The notes beneath the pieces were generated by a model, which was given only the letters and a program-made list of their open reading frames with translations, searched no databases and had not been told where the DNA came from. Positions 4,055-7,322 of a DNA stretch of 7,322 nucleotides are shown piece after piece. The DNA is from Bacteroidota bacterium (GTDB lineage Bacteria > Zhuqueibacterota > JdFR-76 > DREG01): assembly GCA_030624545.1 (NCBI GenBank), contig JAUXJX010000089.1, positions 1-7,322 on the forward strand, given 5' to 3'. How positions within the stretch are numbered: position 1 is the first letter of the stretch; each line of letters opens with the position of its first letter. A program made the position numbers and the translations under genes.

Positions 4055-7051
4055 ATGGAAACCAGAAAAATTTTACAATTCTTCGTTGCGCTAATTGTCT
4101 TGGCCACGCTGAATGTTGCGGCTTTCGCACAAATTGGATTGAATTTCGGACAGAATAAGGTCCACTACAAAAACTTCGATTGGTCCATCCTGAGCACAGA
4201 GCACTTTGACATCTACTATTATCCCGAAGAGGCAAAAGCCGCCAACGACGCCGCCCGTATGGCGGAGCGCGGTTACGACTACCTGTCCGAAGTCCTGGAT
4301 CATCAATTCAAAGAGAAAATTCCCGTCTTGCTGTATGCATCCGTTAATGACTTTCAACAAACCAACGTTGTTCAGGGAATGATTGGGGACGGCACGCGCG
4401 GCGTCACAGAGTCTATGAAGAGTCGCGTCGCTCTGCCAATCACAGGCTCCTATCGAGATTTCAATCATGTTCTGGTGCACGAGCTGGTGCATGCGTTTCA
4501 ATTCGACATCATGTTCGGTCCGAAGACTGGTGTTACAGGCCCCAGGTTCAATCCCCCACTCTGGTTCGTTGAGGGCATGGCAGAGTATCTCTCTGTTGGA
4601 ATGGACAATATCACCCGCATGTGGGTGCGCGACGGATTGGAAAATGACAAACTTCTCACGGTCGATCAGTTGAGCACCACGTATGACATTCGCGTCTATC
4701 GCCTCGGAGAGTCTCTCTGGTATTACATCGGAGAGAGGTATGGCAAGAGAAAAGTTGGCGATATGCTGAAGGCAGCGGTGCGGTTGGGCGGTTTCGAACT
4801 CTCACTCAAGGAGCAGCTCGCGAGGGATACGAAGCAGCTCACCGAAGAATGGCACAAAGCCATGCGGGAATTGGTTTACCAGGAAGGCGTTACGCTTCAG
4901 AAACCCGAAGAGATTGCCGAACGGATCACGAAGCAGTCAGGCTATTATCACCGTATGAATATCGTCCCCGCTGTGAGTCCGGATGGCAAGGATATCGTTT
5001 ATGTGGCAAACAAGAATTTGAAGGACGATATCTTCCTGCTCTCGGGGCAGGATGATGGCAAGTACAAAACACAGCGGTTGGTGAAGGGCGGCGAAAGCAA
5101 AGGATTTGAGAGTCTCCGCTTTTTCGACACTTCCATCAACTGGTCACGGGATGGCAGCAAAATTGCCTTTGTTTCCAAGGCGGGCAAGGACGACGCCATC
5201 TATGTGATCGATGCAAAGACAAAGAAGGTTCTGCACCAGCTCATTTTTGATGAGTTAAACGGCCTGAGCTCACCCGCTTTTTCTCCAGATGGCAATAGAA
5301 TCGTTTTTGTCGGAATTTCCGGAGGGATCTCCGACCTGTACCTGCTCGATCTCAAAGACGAGAATTTGCTGCGGCTCACCGAAGATCGTTACGCGGAGCT
5401 TCATCCCCAGTGGTCTCCAGATGAAAAACAGATCATATTCGCCACCGATCGCGGGCCCGGGACGGACATCGATCAGCTCCTGTTTGGAGATTACGACCTG
5501 GCATTGTATTCTATCCAAACCGGAAAAATAGAACTCATCACCGAACTGGACGGTAATGCCATCAATCCCCAGTGGATTGAAAATGATGGTGGAATCGCTT
5601 TTGTCTCGGATCACCAGGGAATTCCGAACATCTATTGGCTCGATTTGGCTAGCCGCGACATTCTGGCTGTGACCATGCTGAATAATGGCGTCGCCGGAAT
5701 TACCGAATCCACACCCGCGTTCAGCGCCTCGGCGGACGGCAATGTGATGGTCTTCTCCACATTTGAGAAAAATGTCTGGCAGATTTACCGCATGGAACTT
5801 CCAAAAGGGAAGCCCGTCCTGACAATCAATACGAACAACCGCGACGCCCGGCAGCCCGATTTACCGGCGGAGGATGTTGAGAGCTCTGAGAATGTGGTTG
5901 AAGATGCGGCGCCGCTTGCCAATTATGAAAAGATACTACCGGCGGTCCCCGAACCCAACGAATTCTATTCAAGGTACGAATTGGCAGACGAGGACTCCAT
6001 CAGTGAGCGGGATTATGCCACAAAACTCAGGCTGGATGCGGTTTCGGTAGGTGGCGCCATTGGCGGCTACCAGGGCTCTGTGGGGCTGGCCAATTTCCTC
6101 TTCAGCGATATGCTCGGTAACCAAAACCTGATTCTTTCCACCGGCCTGAGATTTACCAATCCCCTCCATTCCGACCTGGGTGCCACGTATATCAACATGG
6201 GCCGAAGGGTGAATTATGGCGTTCAACTCTACCAGACCAGCGATGAGTTCATTTCTTTCTTGGCCCCGACGGCACAGGGACGGACAAGGCGGACCTACCG
6301 CGGCGGCAACGTATTTGCCGTACTGCCATTCAGCCGGTTTGCCCGCCTCGAGGTCTATGGGGGCTTTACCTACCTCCTTCAGGATTTCCTGCTCGATACA
6401 TTTGACAGAGGCAGGAGAGAAAGGGAAACCACAAACCTGGGCAAATATAAATTTGGCCAGATTGGCGCCGCCTACGTATTTGACAACTCGACCTTTGGGC
6501 CTATAGGGCCGTTCAGCGGCAGCCGCTACCGCTTCGCGGTGCAACAAACAACGAACGATTTCCAGTTTACCACCTTCTTTGCGGACTACCGGAAATATAA
6601 GAATATCAGTCAGCGCTCGGTTCTGGCGTATAGGCTGCTGGGCGGTTACAGCACCGGCCGGGATGCGCAAATATACAGCATTGGCGGGCCCTACACCTTT
6701 CGCGGCACGGATTTCAATGGCCTGTACGGCTCGAAGTTTCTGGTACAGAATCTGGAGTATCGCTTCCCACTGCTACCCTTCCTGCCGCCGGGTTATGATT
6801 TCCTCAGCGGCGTCGCGTTCTTTGATTTGGCCGGGGCCTGGGGTGAAGATATACCCGGCCTCGTAAAGGAAACGTTCCAGCCATTCTCGAGCGACGGCGG
6901 CTTTGCCTTGAACGATCTGAAGGGCGCCCTGGGATTTGGCGGCAGGCTTAATCTCGGCTATGTAGGTCTGAGGCTTGATATAGGATGGCCGACCAATTTG
7001 CAGGATTTTGGCAAACCGGTCACATTGTTCTCAATCGGTGCGGATTTCTGA
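4055..7051 (+). CDS. Secreted metallopeptidase / PD40 propeller / Omp85-like barrel fusion protein
   Basis: The 998 residues start with a Sec signal peptide (1-25, cleavage likely after AFA, before Gln26; no lipobox). A peptidase MA-like (gluzincin) domain spans about 40-275: HELVH at 142-146 gives His142 and His146 as zinc ligands and Glu143 as base, and WFVEGMAEY (170-178) supplies the likely third ligand Glu173. Six PD40/TolB-type propeller blades follow at about 300-582 (VSPDGKDIVYVA, WSRDGSKIAFVS, FSPDGNRIVFVG, WSPDEKQIIFAT, DGGIAFVSD, ASADGNVMVFST). An acidic linker (about 590-655) leads to an outer-membrane barrel (about 655-998) with SDMLGNQ, the Omp85 loop-6-like FRGT (882-885), QNLEYRFPL (898-906) and a terminal Phe998. 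No POTRA domain is visible. A strong Shine-Dalgarno and a terminator flank it, so it looks monocistronic. It is often labelled TolB-like, but it is not the TolB of the Tol-Pal system. Substrate and function are unknown; the zinc site appears intact. Confidence 0.9.
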   Translation: METRKILQFFVALIVLATLNVAAFAQIGLNFGQNKVHYKNFDWSILSTEHFDIYYYPEEAKAANDAARMAERGYDYLSEVLDHQFKEKIPVLLYASVNDFQQTNVVQGMIGDGTRGVTESMKSRVALPITGSYRDFNHVLVHELVHAFQFDIMFGPKTGVTGPRFNPPLWFVEGMAEYLSVGMDNITRMWVRDGLENDKLLTVDQLSTTYDIRVYRLGESLWYYIGERYGKRKVGDMLKAAVRLGGFELSLKEQLARDTKQLTEEWHKAMRELVYQEGVTLQKPEEIAERITKQSGYYHRMNIVPAVSPDGKDIVYVANKNLKDDIFLLSGQDDGKYKTQRLVKGGESKGFESLRFFDTSINWSRDGSKIAFVSKAGKDDAIYVIDAKTKKVLHQLIFDELNGLSSPAFSPDGNRIVFVGISGGISDLYLLDLKDENLLRLTEDRYAELHPQWSPDEKQIIFATDRGPGTDIDQLLFGDYDLALYSIQTGKIELITELDGNAINPQWIENDGGIAFVSDHQGIPNIYWLDLASRDILAVTMLNNGVAGITESTPAFSASADGNVMVFSTFEKNVWQIYRMELPKGKPVLTINTNNRDARQPDLPAEDVESSENVVEDAAPLANYEKILPAVPEPNEFYSRYELADEDSISERDYATKLRLDAVSVGGAIGGYQGSVGLANFLFSDMLGNQNLILSTGLRFTNPLHSDLGATYINMGRRVNYGVQLYQTSDEFISFLAPTAQGRTRRTYRGGNVFAVLPFSRFARLEVYGGFTYLLQDFLLDTFDRGRRERETTNLGKYKFGQIGAAYVFDNSTFGPIGPFSGSRYRFAVQQTTNDFQFTTFFADYRKYKNISQRSVLAYRLLGGYSTGRDAQIYSIGGPYTFRGTDFNGLYGSKFLVQNLEYRFPLLPFLPPGYDFLSGVAFFDLAGAWGEDIPGLVKETFQPFSSDGGFALNDLKGALGFGGRLNLGYVGLRLDIGWPTNLQDFGKPVTLFSIGADF

Positions 7052-7078
7052 CCTCCTCTAACCACATCACACTCATCG

Positions 7079-7118
7079 AAGCGTGGATGGACAGGGTTCC
7101 GTCCACGCTTTTTTTTTT
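7079..7118 (+). terminator. Rho-independent terminator of the outer-membrane gene
   Basis: A 9-bp perfect stem, aagcgtgga (7079-7087) with tccacgctt (7102-7110), runs into ten consecutive Ts (7109-7118). An alternative ggac/gtcc pairing inside the loop is possible. It lies 27 bases after the TGA of the preceding gene. Confidence 0.92.
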
Positions 7119-7132
7119 CGTGCGCCGGGGGC

Positions 7133-7287
7133 TGTACAGTCGCCGCGAAGCCGTGCCGCTACAAGGCGCCTTCGGTGCCCGCTTATATCAATCCAAATAC
7201 CTGTAAGACGTCGGCGCTGGCCCTATTGGGCGCCACGGCCTGATTCATACGCTGCTCACACGGCATTGTGGGGGGCGCCGTCCTACA
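7133..7287. repeat. GC-rich spacer with dispersed-repeat-like fragments
   Basis: The stretch after the terminator to the window end shows no supportable gene. Two segments, 7133-7163 (tgta ... gtgccgctaca) and 7261-7287 (cggcattg ... gccgtcctaca), share a similar right end followed by a run of As. They recall the gccgtccctaca-type extragenic repeat of some environmental bacteria. Small hairpins occur, for example ggcgcc/ggtgcc at 7165-7179 with a 3-base loop. The assignment is from pattern memory only. Confidence 0.28.
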
Positions 7288-7322
7288 AAAAGACAAACAA
7301 GTCTTCTCACCATCAAATAGGG

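Noticed and set aside
5969..6670. Long minus-strand frame of 233 codons opposite the barrel region
   Set aside because: It lies wholly inside a well-supported coding region on the other strand and has no recognisable domain. Its length follows from codon bias of the real gene.
4055..7051. Reading the large gene as TolB of the Tol-Pal system
   Set aside because: TolB is about 430 residues with no metallopeptidase or barrel, and no tol/pal neighbours are present. Only the propeller repeats are TolB-like.
1..7322. CRISPR array, tRNA or rRNA genes
   Set aside because: No regularly spaced direct repeats, tRNA cloverleaf with a CCA-type end or rRNA signature sequences were seen on either strand.

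Overview
The window comes from a Gram-negative, double-membraned bacterium. It encodes a periplasmic Prc-type protease and a very large secreted protein that ends in an Omp85-like outer-membrane barrel. Coding GC is roughly balanced. The protease-propeller-barrel architecture, a UMF1-type transporter and several dispersed intergenic repeats together suggest a member of the FCB-group or a related candidate phylum (KSB1- or Calditrichota-like). That placement is inference from family memory and was not tested by a search.

Layout: (1) Positions 3-1982 (+) hold a tail-specific protease (prc) whose reading frame runs off the left edge, so the true start lies outside the window. (2) Positions 1983-2171 are the convergent intergenic gap, packed with three successive hairpins; the largest is a nested inverted repeat ending two bases beyond the stop of the next gene. 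(3) Positions 2172-3473 (-) hold a 12-helix UMF1/Atg22-like major facilitator transporter. (4) Positions 3474-4054 are a 581-base gap without a convincing gene. It holds a sigma70-like promoter for the transporter and an oppositely directed promoter that overlaps it. The second promoter is followed by an intrinsic terminator, which suggests an orphan small RNA of about 90 nt. The gap also holds an 88-bp MITE-like element with 10-bp perfect inverted ends, immediately upstream of the last gene. (5) Positions 4055-7051 (+) hold a 998-residue protein: signal peptide, HExxH gluzincin-like metallopeptidase domain, six-bladed TolB/PD40-like propeller, acidic linker and Omp85-like barrel. A strong intrinsic terminator follows. 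(6) Positions 7119-7322 are GC-rich spacer with fragments resembling dispersed repeats.

The three genes do not form one operon: the orientations are + - +, and each has its own apparent boundaries. The shared theme is the cell envelope: a periplasmic C-terminal processing protease, an inner-membrane transporter, and an outer-membrane protein carrying its own protease and propeller. The most unusual items are the protease-propeller-barrel fusion with no POTRA domain visible, and the candidate small RNA whose promoter is interlocked with that of the transporter.
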